Source: an uncultured Myxococcales bacterium
GTDB taxonomy: Bacteria; Myxococcota_A; UBA9042; DTJE01
Reading direction: 5' to 3'
DNA length: 64,000 nt
Assembly: GCA_903936705.1 (NCBI GenBank)
Contig: CAIZWN010000008.1
Coordinates: forward strand, 62,001 to 126,000
The notes under the pieces are model-generated. The model had not been told where the DNA came from. It saw only the letters and a list, made by a program, of their open reading frames with translations, and ran no database searches. Positions 7,334 to 15,530 of the stretch are shown one piece after another. The translations under genes and the position numbers were made by a program. Each line of letters opens with the position of its first letter. The first letter of the stretch is position 1.

Positions 7334-8883
7334 TTCATGGCCGCCGCCAGCAAACTGCCGAAAGTCGCCAGCACGCATGCCCACGCAAACACCGGACCAT
7401 AGACCGCGAACGGAGTGCTGCCCATTGCCGGCACCGGAACCGTCACAACTTGGGCTGACCGCTGGTAGACGCCCGTTTCTGCCCATATGTCGCCGGATGG
7501 ACTGACCACGGCGCTGATGCCTGTCATGGTGGAACGCACCAGGGAACGACGCAACTCGACCGACCGCGGCACCTGCACCATCAGGTGCTGGGATGGAGCA
7601 CCCGAGGCTCCGAACCAGCCATCGTTGGTAAGATTGACTATCAAGTCGGCATTGGCATCCTGGACTGCCTCGCGGGTGAAATTCGCATGAACCGCCTCGT
7701 AGCAAATCGAAGGCGACGCGACGAATTCCCGGATCCGAAAAGCCCCGAAACTTTCGCCCTCCTTCATATTTCCAACTCCGGGGATGCTGCCTTTCAGGAA
7801 AGGGAACGTATCGGACAAAGGAAGATACTCGCCAAAGGCCAGCAATCGGCGCTTGTCGTACCTCCCTGCTTCCAGCCCGTCAGGCCCCAGCATGACCATC
7901 GAATTCCGCCGGCTGCCTTTCAGGCCAGTTATCGTCCCGAATACCAGAGGTTTGCCCATTTCCCGAACCGCATCCGAGATCCTGATCGCTGCTCTCGACG
8001 GGGCATCGGCAGCCCCCTTTACAATCGCGGACGGCCACTCGTATGGCGCAGCCCCCTCGGGCCATACGATCGCATCCACCGCTGTTAGATCCGCCCCCAA
8101 AGTCATCGACAACAAACGCCCCAGCATCCCGTCCCTGACTACCGGGTCCCGACTGCGCCGTTCATGCGGCCGGATATCAGGCTGTACCAGCAGCAACTTC
8201 AGGGTGGGCGCGGACGCCTCGAGTTCCCTCACCTGCGGCAGGCGAAACATCCCGTACCCCACCCATGTCGCGACCAGTATCAGGGACACGGCCAATGGCA
8301 CCAACGTCGGACGACGACGCTGCCACAAATCCCGCAAGGCAAGTGCCAACGCGGCGGACAAGGCCACAGTGACGAACGTCGCCCCCTCGATCCCGGTCCA
8401 CTCGGCCCCCTGCAAGAGTGTCGGATGACGCCAGAACGTGTTTCCCAGCGTGAACGGAAACAGGTGGGGCAATCCAAAATCCGTCGCCACAACGGCGGCA
8501 GCCACCAGAAGCATCCTGGCCCATGCCGCAACGCGCAGCAGGAGAACCTCCCTGCACACGAACGCCAGCACCGCGAAGTCGAGACCAAAAACAAGGGAGT
8601 ACGCGACCAGCACAAGGACCGCGCCCCAATCGGGGAAACCGGCCAGGTTGATCGCCGTGGGCACAAGCCAGTGGAAAATCACACCCAGCGACAACGCACC
8701 CGCCGTCCACCCGCCAAACCAGGCGCCACCGCGCCCAACGGAAGGCAGGACTGCCAACAGAGGCACCAGGGCCAGAGGCGCCAAAGGCCAGGCCCCTATA
8801 TCCGGATACGACAATGCGGTCATGACGCCGGTCAGGACACCGGCTGCAACAACAGGCAGGGCACGATAAACGCGGCTATTCAT
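7291..8883 (-). CDS. lnt: Apolipoprotein N-acyltransferase Lnt
   Basis: A 530-residue inner-membrane enzyme that adds the third acyl chain to the N-terminal Cys of lipoproteins, the last step of lipoprotein maturation. About six to eight N-terminal helices (residues 1-215) are followed by a periplasmic nitrilase-like domain. The catalytic triad is visible as Glu in WPEGAAPYEW, Lys in DKRRLLAFGEYLP and Cys in SICYEAVHANF; NLTNDGWFG is also a family hallmark. Length is typical. Its start overlaps the stop of the preceding TPR gene by 8 bases, so it is probably translationally coupled in the clpX-HIT-TPR-lnt operon. The enzyme is needed by the many lipobox proteins in the window. Confidence 0.96.
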   Translation of the reverse strand: MNSRVYRALPVVAAGVLTGVMTALSYPDIGAWPLAPLALVPLLAVLPSVGRGGAWFGGWTAGALSLGVIFHWLVPTAINLAGFPDWGAVLVLVAYSLVFGLDFAVLAFVCREVLLLRVAAWARMLLVAAAVVATDFGLPHLFPFTLGNTFWRHPTLLQGAEWTGIEGATFVTVALSAALALALRDLWQRRRPTLVPLAVSLILVATWVGYGMFRLPQVRELEASAPTLKLLLVQPDIRPHERRSRDPVVRDGMLGRLLSMTLGADLTAVDAIVWPEGAAPYEWPSAIVKGAADAPSRAAIRISDAVREMGKPLVFGTITGLKGSRRNSMVMLGPDGLEAGRYDKRRLLAFGEYLPLSDTFPFLKGSIPGVGNMKEGESFGAFRIREFVASPSICYEAVHANFTREAVQDANADLIVNLTNDGWFGASGAPSQHLMVQVPRSVELRRSLVRSTMTGISAVVSPSGDIWAETGVYQRSAQVVTVPVPAMGSTPFAVYGPVFAWACVLATFGSLLAAAMNYRKGKKSRSTTTG

Positions 8884-9619
8884 CCAGCTTGCGCAGGTGG
8901 CCGCACGCCTGCTTGATTCCGGCCTGGCACGCCTTCTTCAACTCGACCCGGGCAGCCTCCTTGTCACCCTTTTCCTTCAGTGCAAGTCCCAGCCCGAACT
9001 GGGCCTCGGTGTAATCCGGCTTGATTGCCAGCGCCTTGCGATAGTTCTCGACCGCTCCAGCGTATTCCTTCTGGCGCCACAGGATGTTGGCCGACTTGAA
9101 TGCGGCTTCCGAGGATTTCGGATTCACCTTCAGGGCGGTCTGGTACAGCTTCAGCGCCCCCGGAAGATCCTCTCGGTCAACAGCAATCGCGGCAAGCCCC
9201 ATATGCGACGAGAAGTCCTTCCTGTCTATTGCCAGCGCAGCCTTCAGTTCCTTTTCAGCCCGATCGTTGAACTTCAATCTCCGCAACACGTCGCCCAGGC
9301 CTCCATGGGCCTCCTTCGCCCGCGGACCAAGGGAGATCGCTGACTCGTAAGCCGCCTGCGCCTCGGGCAGCCGGTTCAGCCAGTCGTAGGCATAAGCCAT
9401 GTTCAACTGGTACTTGAAGACCTTGGGTTCCAGCGCCGCGGCTTTCTGGAACCTCGACAACGCCTCCGCCAACCTAGCATCGTCACCCGACTTGCGAGCC
9501 ACCTCGCCGATTTTGACCCCTTCCTTGTAGAACCCTTCGGACACGCCAGACTGGGCGCTGGCAGCAGGCGCTGCAAAGACGACCACGAACACCCATGCCC
9601 ACGTCATTCGACGAATCAT
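8876..9619 (-). CDS. Exported tetratricopeptide repeat (TPR) protein
   Basis: A 247-residue secreted protein with a signal peptide (RRMTWAWVFVVVFAAPAASA, cleavage after ASA). It then has about five to six TPR units covering nearly all the rest (for example AKEAHGGLGDVLRRLKFNDR, SEAAFKSANILWRQKEY, TEAQFGLGLALKEKGD). It ends with KKACQAGIKQACGHLRKLDE, whose two cysteines may form a disulfide. TPRs scaffold protein-protein contacts; the partner is unknown. GAGGAGGTG precedes ATG 9619, whereas the longer frame (to 10102) merely reads antisense to the HIT gene. It overlaps the HIT stop (ATGA) and lnt start, so all three are coupled. Confidence 0.88.
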   Translation of the reverse strand: MIRRMTWAWVFVVVFAAPAASAQSGVSEGFYKEGVKIGEVARKSGDDARLAEALSRFQKAAALEPKVFKYQLNMAYAYDWLNRLPEAQAAYESAISLGPRAKEAHGGLGDVLRRLKFNDRAEKELKAALAIDRKDFSSHMGLAAIAVDREDLPGALKLYQTALKVNPKSSEAAFKSANILWRQKEYAGAVENYRKALAIKPDYTEAQFGLGLALKEKGDKEAARVELKKACQAGIKQACGHLRKLDE

Positions 9620-10122
9620 CGTCGCACCTCCTCGCCAGCATCCTGTTTCACGAACGCCTCGACCAGACGCAGGTGGGTTACCTCCAGCGCCTCGGGAATG
9701 ACTCGCGTCTCGGCCAGCACCGGGACGAAATTGTTGTCGCCCGACCATCGCGGAACCACGTGCATGTGGCAGTGATCTTCGATTCCAGCGCCTGCGGCCC
9801 GACCGACGTTGATACCGACATTGAACCCTTGCGGATGATAGGTGGACTCCAGAGCCCGTATCGAGCGCTGGACCAGCTCGCCCATCTCGGCCCATTCCTC
9901 GGGCAGCAAATCCACGGGTGTTGCGACATGGCGGAAAGGCACCACCATCAGGTGGCCAGATGTGTACGGAAACCGGTTCAGCATGACGAAAGCCTGTCGG
10001 CCGACCAGCACAACCAGTGTCCGGTCCGAAACCCCCTGGGCCGGAAAATCGCAGAATATGCAGCCCACGACGGCCCCCTGACCCAGATAGGCCATGCGCC
10101 AAGGTGCGAAAATCGGCTTCAT
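9616..10122 (-). CDS. HIT-family nucleotide hydrolase/phosphorylase
   Basis: A 168-residue cytoplasmic protein of the histidine triad superfamily. The catalytic triad motif is HCHMHVVPRWSGD (HxHxHxx), with FCDF and FPYTSGHLMVVPFRH as the other family blocks. The length and the C-terminal extension resemble the Ap4A phosphorylase/Fhit-like branch more than the ~110-residue HinT branch, so dinucleoside polyphosphate or AMP-conjugate cleavage is likely but not proven. ATG 10122 is chosen because it begins the conserved block (MKPIFAPWRMAYLG); a TTG at 10152 is possible. It lies 45 bases after clpX and shares ATGA with the TPR gene. Confidence 0.9.
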   Translation of the reverse strand: MKPIFAPWRMAYLGQGAVVGCIFCDFPAQGVSDRTLVVLVGRQAFVMLNRFPYTSGHLMVVPFRHVATPVDLLPEEWAEMGELVQRSIRALESTYHPQGFNVGINVGRAAGAGIEDHCHMHVVPRWSGDNNFVPVLAETRVIPEALEVTHLRLVEAFVKQDAGEEVRR

Positions 10123-10167
10123 GGTCGCGCCTGTCTCAAGACTGGGATTCAATCGCCTCTCGATCCG

Positions 10168-11430
10168 TCAGGCGGACTTCGCGTCTTCCCCCAGCACCAC
10201 CAGCGGGCATGTGCCCTGCAGCACAGCCTCCTCGTTGACGACGACCTCCTTGATGTTCTCCTCGCCAGGGATCTCGAACATCACGTCCAGCATCACCCTT
10301 TCGAGAATGGAACGCAGGCCGCGAGCTCCAGAACCACGCTGGACGGCAAGGCGCGCAATGGCCCGCAGCGCGCCCTCGGTGAACTGCAAGTCCACGCCGT
10401 CCATATCCAGCATCCATTTATACTGGCGAGACAAGGCGTTGCGAGGTTCGGTCAAAATGCGGACCAGCGCGTCCTCGTCAAGTTCGGACAAGGGGGCCGC
10501 CACAGCAAACCGACCGACGAATTCAGGTATCAAACCGAAATGCACGAGGTCCTCGGGCTGCAAGTCCCGCAGGATCGTCCCGATGTCCCGCTTGCCCCCG
10601 GTTCGCGACGGCGTCGAGCCGAACCCGATGGACCCGCCGCGCATCCGACCCTCGACAACCTTGTCCAGGCCGACGAATGCGCCACCGCAGATGAACAGGA
10701 TGTCGGTCGTATCGACGGCGACGTACTCCTGCTGCGGGTGCTTCCTGCCACCCTTCGGCGGAACGTTTGCGACAGTGCCCTCGAGGATCTTCAGCAGTGC
10801 CTGCTGCACACCCTCGCCCGACACGTCACGGGTGATCGATGGGCTGTCCCCTTTCCTGGCAATCTTGTCGATCTCGTCGACGTAGATGATGCCTCGCTTG
10901 CAGGAATCGACATCCCAGTCCGCGTTCTGCAGCAGGGCAAGGACGATGTTCTCCACGTCCTCGCCGACGTATCCCGCCTCGGTCAACGATGTCGCGTCGA
11001 CCATCGCAAACGGCACCCTCAGGATGCGCGCCAGCGTCTGCGCCAGCAGCGTCTTTCCGGATCCGGTCGGCCCCAGCAGGAGGATGTTGCTCTTTTGCAA
11101 CTCGACGTCACCAGGACGACGCCTGGTCCGCGACTCGATGCGCTTGTAGTGGTTGTAGACCGCGACGGCAAGCACTCGCTTGGCGTAATCCTGCCCGATA
11201 ACGTATTCGTCCAGTACCCGAACTATATCCTTGGGCCTCGGAAGACCAGGCTGACGGACGGGTTTTCGATCGCGCTCGGTCTCGGCAGCCATGATGTCGT
11301 TGCACAAGGCAACGCACTCGTCGCAGATGTAGACGTTCGGACCCGCGATCAGTCTGCGTGATTGGCTCTTTGCCTTGGCGCAAAAGCTGCAAAACAGCGT
11401 GTCGCGTTGCTGGTCCTTCCGCTTGTCCAC
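10168..11430 (-). CDS. clpX: ATP-dependent Clp protease ATP-binding subunit ClpX
   Basis: A 420-residue AAA+ unfoldase that feeds substrates to ClpP. An N-terminal zinc-binding domain uses C14, C17, C36 and C39. Walker A is GPTGSGKT at 120-127, Walker B is IIYVDEID, and the GYVG pore loop lies in [12 protein letters not shown]. The ClpP-docking loop is intact (SIGFG), so this is a protease partner rather than a stand-alone unfoldase. The start codon is GTG (GTGGACAAGCGG) behind GGAGG. clpP and tig are not adjacent, unlike in many bacteria. It is the first gene of an operon read from the TTGCGC/TATAAT promoter at 11488-11516. Confidence 0.97.
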   Translation of the reverse strand: MDKRKDQQRDTLFCSFCAKAKSQSRRLIAGPNVYICDECVALCNDIMAAETERDRKPVRQPGLPRPKDIVRVLDEYVIGQDYAKRVLAVAVYNHYKRIESRTRRRPGDVELQKSNILLLGPTGSGKTLLAQTLARILRVPFAMVDATSLTEAGYVGEDVENIVLALLQNADWDVDSCKRGIIYVDEIDKIARKGDSPSITRDVSGEGVQQALLKILEGTVANVPPKGGRKHPQQEYVAVDTTDILFICGGAFVGLDKVVEGRMRGGSIGFGSTPSRTGGKRDIGTILRDLQPEDLVHFGLIPEFVGRFAVAAPLSELDEDALVRILTEPRNALSRQYKWMLDMDGVDLQFTEGALRAIARLAVQRGSGARGLRSILERVMLDVMFEIPGEENIKEVVVNEEAVLQGTCPLVVLGEDAKSA

Positions 11431-11487
11431 CAGTACACCCTCCGAACCTGCATGAACCGGGAAACAACCCGGACCCAGGGGACAGGC

Positions 11488-11516
11488 ATTATACTCCCTG
11501 ACAGCCCCAGGCGCAA
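11488..11516 (-). promoter_or_regulatory. Sigma70-type promoter of the clpX operon
   Basis: On the minus strand: TTGCGC, a 17-base spacer and a perfect TATAAT (-10 at 11488-11493). A short hairpin, CCGGG-AAACAA-CCCGG (11457-11472), sits in the 5' leader between this promoter and the GTG start of clpX. Confidence 0.7.
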
Positions 11517-11534
11517 AAGCCGATCACCTAACGG

Positions 11535-12017
11535 TCAGACTGCAGGAACCCGACCGAAGTGCAGGCAGAGATCGTTGCCCTCCCAGTAGAAATCGGGGAT
11601 ACGGATCGTCTCGGGATAACCGATCTTCGCGTAGAAAGCGCGAGTCTTGGAGTACTCAGGCAGGCCTGACGTCTCGATACGAACGATGCGCCCCGCCGCA
11701 GCCCGAATCCTGGCCTCCATCTCCCGCACCAGCATGGTACCAAGACCCGCCCGCTGGACATCCGGATCCACCGCCATCCAATACAGGTCATACGACCACT
11801 GCGTAAAGGGAGTCAAACCCCAAAGAATATAGGCAGACAGGCGGCCACTGGTGCGCGTTACCGCAATTCTGTACGTGGTAGTAGGCAGGGGATTCAGCGC
11901 CTCGTCGGCCAGCTCCCGAGCGATATCCACCTCCTCCTCCGTGAAAACACCGGTCCTTCGCAGCAATTCCACTATGGCGTCGAGATCCTGCGGACATCCG
12001 TCGTCAATCGTCGTCAT
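11535..12017 (-). CDS. GNAT-family N-acetyltransferase
   Basis: A 160-residue protein with the GNAT fold. The acetyl-CoA-binding motif A is VQRAGLGTMLVREMEARIRA (the Q/RxxGxG/A loop), followed by motif B (LPEYSKTRAFYAKIGYPETI) and a closing strand. The substrate is not evident. Its ATG overlaps the stop of the upstream D-Ala-D-Ala-ligase-like gene (ATGA at 12014-12017), so the two are made together; such pairs often act on the same amino acid, peptide or peptidoglycan-like product (inference). Its 3' end faces the clpX promoter region. Confidence 0.85.
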   Translation of the reverse strand: MTTIDDGCPQDLDAIVELLRRTGVFTEEEVDIARELADEALNPLPTTTYRIAVTRTSGRLSAYILWGLTPFTQWSYDLYWMAVDPDVQRAGLGTMLVREMEARIRAAAGRIVRIETSGLPEYSKTRAFYAKIGYPETIRIPDFYWEGNDLCLHFGRVPAV

Positions 12018-13120
12018 GAAGCCTCCATGTTCGACAGGCCATGCGGTCGGCCACAGGCTGCCAGCCTTTGCGACCGTGCTACCGCAAACCCGACAACCCT
12101 CGCCACCAGATCGGCGTGCTCGATACCCTGCCGCTCGGCCTGCCTGGAAACACCGGTGCCAGGAGCCAGATCCGAGTTTGGATTCACCTCGATTACACGA
12201 GGCTGTCCCCGCGAATCCAGCCTCAAATCAACTCGGCCGTAGTCCCGAACTCCCATCACCCTAAAGGCTGCCTTCGCAACCAGCAGGACCCTGCGCTCGA
12301 GAGCCGGCGCAAGATCCGCCCGCAGCGACACGGTGCCCGAAAATTCCGGCGAATCCTCGTCCCACTTCGCCCGGTAGGTAACAATCCTTGGCAGGCCCTC
12401 GGGAAATCCTGAAAAGTCGATCTCGGCAGGCCACAGCGGCTCAAGGCGTTCGTCCCCAAGAATAGCGACGTTGATCTCTCGACCAGGAAGGTATTCCTGC
12501 ACTAAAGCCTCGCCTCCAAACGTATCGCACAGGTGGTTTATCCTGGCAGCCAGGCCCTCCGGATCAAAAACCACCGAACCACCATCGATTCCCACGGATC
12601 CATCAGTGCGTCTTGGTTTGACGAATGCGGGAAACGGGAACTCAAGGAAAGCGCTGGCTCTGTCCCTTACTTCCGAACGCGGCACCGGAACGCCGTTTCT
12701 AGCCAACAATCGCATGCACAAGCCCTTGTCCAGGCAGGCACGCAGCACCGCCGCCGAAGAACCGGTAAAGGCCACCCCGTGGCGCTCCAACAATGCAGCC
12801 ACAGCCGGCTCCCATGCCTCCCGACCCCTCAGCGACTCGATCAGATTGAAAACCACATCCGGCCGATCCTCATCCAGCATCCTTCGGACATCGGAAATAT
12901 TCCTGGCTAGACATAGGCCTACCTCTGGATATCCACGGGATTGCAACCCGTTCCTGATGTCCTGCGCAGCCTCGATGACCTCCCTGACGTCGGGACGATC
13001 CCCTCCCAAGGCATCACGATCATCACTGGCCAGCACAATCACCCTTGTACCGGTCGGTTTCCTGTCGAAAACCCTGTCGGGTCGATTATCGATTTCATCA
13101 ACTCCGATCGTTTTCATCAT
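12014..13120 (-). CDS. D-alanine-D-alanine ligase-like ATP-grasp protein
   Basis: A 368-residue carboxylate-amine ligase with the ATP-grasp fold. The N-terminal third has DRPDVVFNLIESLRGRE (substrate-domain motif) and HGVAFTGSSAAVLRACLDKG. The ATP-binding part has FPAFVKPRRTDGSVGID, VQEYLPGREINVAILGDE and the metal-binding C-terminal block RVDLRLDSRGQPRVIEVNPN. The motifs match the Ddl superfamily, but the central part differs from cell-wall Ddl, and the GNAT partner suggests a peptide or amino-acid ligase of other purpose. A TTG immediately precedes ATG 13120; ATG is preferred. The upstream region is AT-rich and shared with a divergent gene. Confidence 0.8.
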   Translation of the reverse strand: MMKTIGVDEIDNRPDRVFDRKPTGTRVIVLASDDRDALGGDRPDVREVIEAAQDIRNGLQSRGYPEVGLCLARNISDVRRMLDEDRPDVVFNLIESLRGREAWEPAVAALLERHGVAFTGSSAAVLRACLDKGLCMRLLARNGVPVPRSEVRDRASAFLEFPFPAFVKPRRTDGSVGIDGGSVVFDPEGLAARINHLCDTFGGEALVQEYLPGREINVAILGDERLEPLWPAEIDFSGFPEGLPRIVTYRAKWDEDSPEFSGTVSLRADLAPALERRVLLVAKAAFRVMGVRDYGRVDLRLDSRGQPRVIEVNPNSDLAPGTGVSRQAERQGIEHADLVARVVGFAVARSQRLAACGRPHGLSNMEAS

Positions 13121-13386
13121 CAATCATCCGGCTTGAACACCATAAATAACCTGGATATCAACAGATCCATTACCTAAAATAGCCTTTATTAACAGACATT
13201 TAACTACATTTCAGACAATCAGACAGCACCCATTACCACCTGCTCCCATGAATGATCTCTCCAACCCCAATTGTCGAGAAACTCTAGCATGGAACCAAAG
13301 TGACATCGGAGAAGGGTTATGTTCCATCGGATTCATCGTAGAATCGACTCCGATCCTTTGGTCAAATTCACGAAAGAGAGTCGTTC
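13121..13386. promoter_or_regulatory. AT-rich divergent intergenic region
   Basis: This 266-base gap separates the ATP-grasp/GNAT operon (minus) from the 667-residue protein (plus). The part at about 13135-13215 is strikingly AT-rich for this genome and likely holds divergent promoters, though no single -35/-10 pair stands out. An inverted repeat, ATCGGAG (13305-13311) with CTCCGAT (13348-13354), lies just ahead of the plus-strand gene and could form a leader stem or an operator. Confidence 0.4.
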
Positions 13387-15390
13387 GTGTCAATTCAGGA
13401 ACCCACTGTCGGCCATCAACTGCCGGCGCTGCATCATCACCTGACTGATGGCAGCGTATTTTCCCTTGAAATGGGTCCCGATGGCGTACACCTGCGTCTT
13501 TGCGGCGTGGGACTGCAGGACTGGCTTCTGGTCAGTGATCTGGTTCTGTCTGTGCCTCATGTTCCCCGATCGTTTGACTACAGTGCCGGCCCCAGGTCGC
13601 TTCAATCAGAACTGACTCGGCTGGAAAGAGTCGTTATCGAGATAAAGGTTGATCGGTTGTTCGAGAGGCTTCGTGTCAGCCGTGGCATGGAAGTTTCCGG
13701 TATGCGGATTCTTGCTGACCAGATTGTCGTATCAGGGCAGACGGAAGGGTCACCGTTCACTCTCAGGTTGCATCCAAAGGCGCCGATGTCGGGTCAAGAT
13801 CAGGGCGATATCGAGGTTCAATTCGATGATCCACATGTTTTCGGCTGGGTCAGTCGGTCATGGGACCGGCTTGGCGAGATACTGTCATTGGCAATTCCGA
13901 ACGAGGTTCGTGCTTCGTCGAACAGGACTTCGGTTCGGTTGAATGTGCTGCGGCCGGTTCTGATGCCTTTGTTGTGTGGGATGGGCTGCAAGATTCCTGT
14001 CATGGAAGGGGTTGGAGTCTCGGCCATCAGGTTTGATTCGGGTCGACTTGTGCTGGAATTTGAGGCCGGAGTTGTATCCGAACGTTCGATTGTTCTTGAA
14101 TCAACCAAGAACTTGCCCGAGATTCCGGTTGATCCCGAGGGCGAGGCCAGGACCGCTCTCGCTGTTCTGGCTGGAAACGGCGATCCGATCGCAGCGGCCC
14201 GACTTTTGACGTGTGGCGTGGTAGTGCCACGCCTGTGGCCAGAGGTATTGATAGCCGCCCGTAATCTTGGTGAGGAACGGCCGGAATGGGTACTTCCGCA
14301 TCTGGTGGGGTTGCTTCTGGCAACCCGAATGCCAGAAATTGTTTCGTCAGCAGACATTGTTCAACTGGCTAGACGGCTTCTTGCAGCGGTCGAGAGTTCC
14401 GAGAGTTCTGCAGACTTGTTCCACGCAGGAAGATTGATAGCTACGGTTTCGTTCGATCTGTCTCCTGATGAAGCATTGTCGTTGATGGATGGCGTGCGAT
14501 CTCGCGGAGTATCAGAGCCTGTCGTTCTGGAAGCAGCGGCTCTGGCCTTGGACCGCTTGGGCCGTACTGCCGAGGCTCGTGCAGTCAGGGCTCGATTGCT
14601 GGCACTGGCTCCAACCGGACGAATCCCGGAGGTCCTCGGGGCGGTTGTGGATCGTCTGGACAGGGCCGGATTGAATGCCGTGGCCACAAGTTGGCTGGAC
14701 GACACGTTGGCGCGCAGCGAGGAAGGCCGATTCGGTTCCGAGGGTCCTGTAGTTCATCGTCTGGCCATGTTGCTGCGCGCAACTCGGGAGATTCTTGCCG
14801 GTGATCCGAACGGCAGGGTTCGTTTACAAAGCCTTTTGAGGCTGAACCCGTCTGATCGTGAGGCGCTGGATCTTCTTCTGCTGGCGGCCCGGTCGGACCG
14901 CGAGGTTGCCGAGGCCGTAGTCAGTTTCAGGGATGCTGCCGATTCAGTTTCGGGATCCGAACGGGCATCGTTGTTGCGTGATGCCGCACGTGCCACGTCA
15001 GACAGGTTGGGATTGAAGCGTCAATCGGTTTCCCTGCTGGAGGATGCACTGTCGGCAGACCCAAGGGACATGGAATCGGTCGATGCGCTTGATCGGCTGT
15101 GCACGGACCTCGGGATGAACGATCGTCGCCTGGTCCTGGCCAGGACTCGTCTTGCCATGGCCAGCGGTCTGGAGGCGCGTGCCCAGGCGCAGCTTCGTGT
15201 GGCTGGCCTGGCGGAGCTTGTCGGGGACATCAACGAAGCGGCTGCTTGTATTTCTGGGATTCTGGCCTGTGACCCGACCAATCGAGAGGCTCTTGAGGCC
15301 GGCATCCGGGTGTTCGCGGGTTGCGGGGATGATGCCTCCCTGCGCGGAGCCTGGGAGACTCTTCTGGATCTTGATGCGCGACATTCCTGA
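13387..15390 (+). CDS. Large helical-repeat (TPR-like) protein of unknown function
   Basis: A 667-residue cytoplasmic-looking protein, with neither signal peptide nor membrane segment. Residues 1-240 are beta-rich and unrecognised (for example GSVFSLEMGPDGVHLRLCGV). From about 245 to the end it is nearly all amphipathic helix pairs of TPR-like type (VVLEAAALALDRLGRTAEARA, RLQSLLRLNPSDREALDLLL, SLLEDALSADPRDMESVDAL). The start is GTG behind GAAAGAGAG (13372-13380). It is transcribed away from the ATP-grasp/GNAT pair. A scaffold role is plausible; no enzyme motif is visible. Confidence 0.75.
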   Translation: MSIQEPTVGHQLPALHHHLTDGSVFSLEMGPDGVHLRLCGVGLQDWLLVSDLVLSVPHVPRSFDYSAGPRSLQSELTRLERVVIEIKVDRLFERLRVSRGMEVSGMRILADQIVVSGQTEGSPFTLRLHPKAPMSGQDQGDIEVQFDDPHVFGWVSRSWDRLGEILSLAIPNEVRASSNRTSVRLNVLRPVLMPLLCGMGCKIPVMEGVGVSAIRFDSGRLVLEFEAGVVSERSIVLESTKNLPEIPVDPEGEARTALAVLAGNGDPIAAARLLTCGVVVPRLWPEVLIAARNLGEERPEWVLPHLVGLLLATRMPEIVSSADIVQLARRLLAAVESSESSADLFHAGRLIATVSFDLSPDEALSLMDGVRSRGVSEPVVLEAAALALDRLGRTAEARAVRARLLALAPTGRIPEVLGAVVDRLDRAGLNAVATSWLDDTLARSEEGRFGSEGPVVHRLAMLLRATREILAGDPNGRVRLQSLLRLNPSDREALDLLLLAARSDREVAEAVVSFRDAADSVSGSERASLLRDAARATSDRLGLKRQSVSLLEDALSADPRDMESVDALDRLCTDLGMNDRRLVLARTRLAMASGLEARAQAQLRVAGLAELVGDINEAAACISGILACDPTNREALEAGIRVFAGCGDDASLRGAWETLLDLDARHS

Positions 15391-15470
15391 GCGTCTGACG
15401 CCATCCTAGTACCTTGCCGAACAGAAAGCCTCGACGCATTTGGAAACGAACGAAAATCTTCAGCTAGGTC

Positions 15471-15496
15471 TATACTTCTCCCCCCCCATGCGGGGG
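15471..15496 (+). promoter_or_regulatory. -10 element with C/G hairpin at the likely transcript start
   Basis: TATACT (15471-15476) is a good -10; no convincing -35 lies 16-18 bases upstream. Directly after it comes a C-run, ATG and G-run (CCCCCCATGCGGGGG), which would form a strong hairpin at the 5' end of the mRNA of the PEGA-like gene. A similar hairpin follows the promoter of the Cys-rich lipoprotein at 24702. Confidence 0.4.
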
Positions 15497-15530
15497 CCAT
15501 GGCGTTGTTTCAGTTCAGGGAGGTTCCAGT

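Noticed and set aside
7334-8916. Plus-strand frames opposite lnt (for example 7784-8428 and 8164-8916)
   Set aside because: Antisense shadows of a complete lnt with intact catalytic residues.
9595-11361. 588-residue open frame on the plus strand across HIT and clpX
   Set aside because: Antisense to strongly conserved genes; composition is rich in His, Gln and Arg, as expected of a shadow frame.
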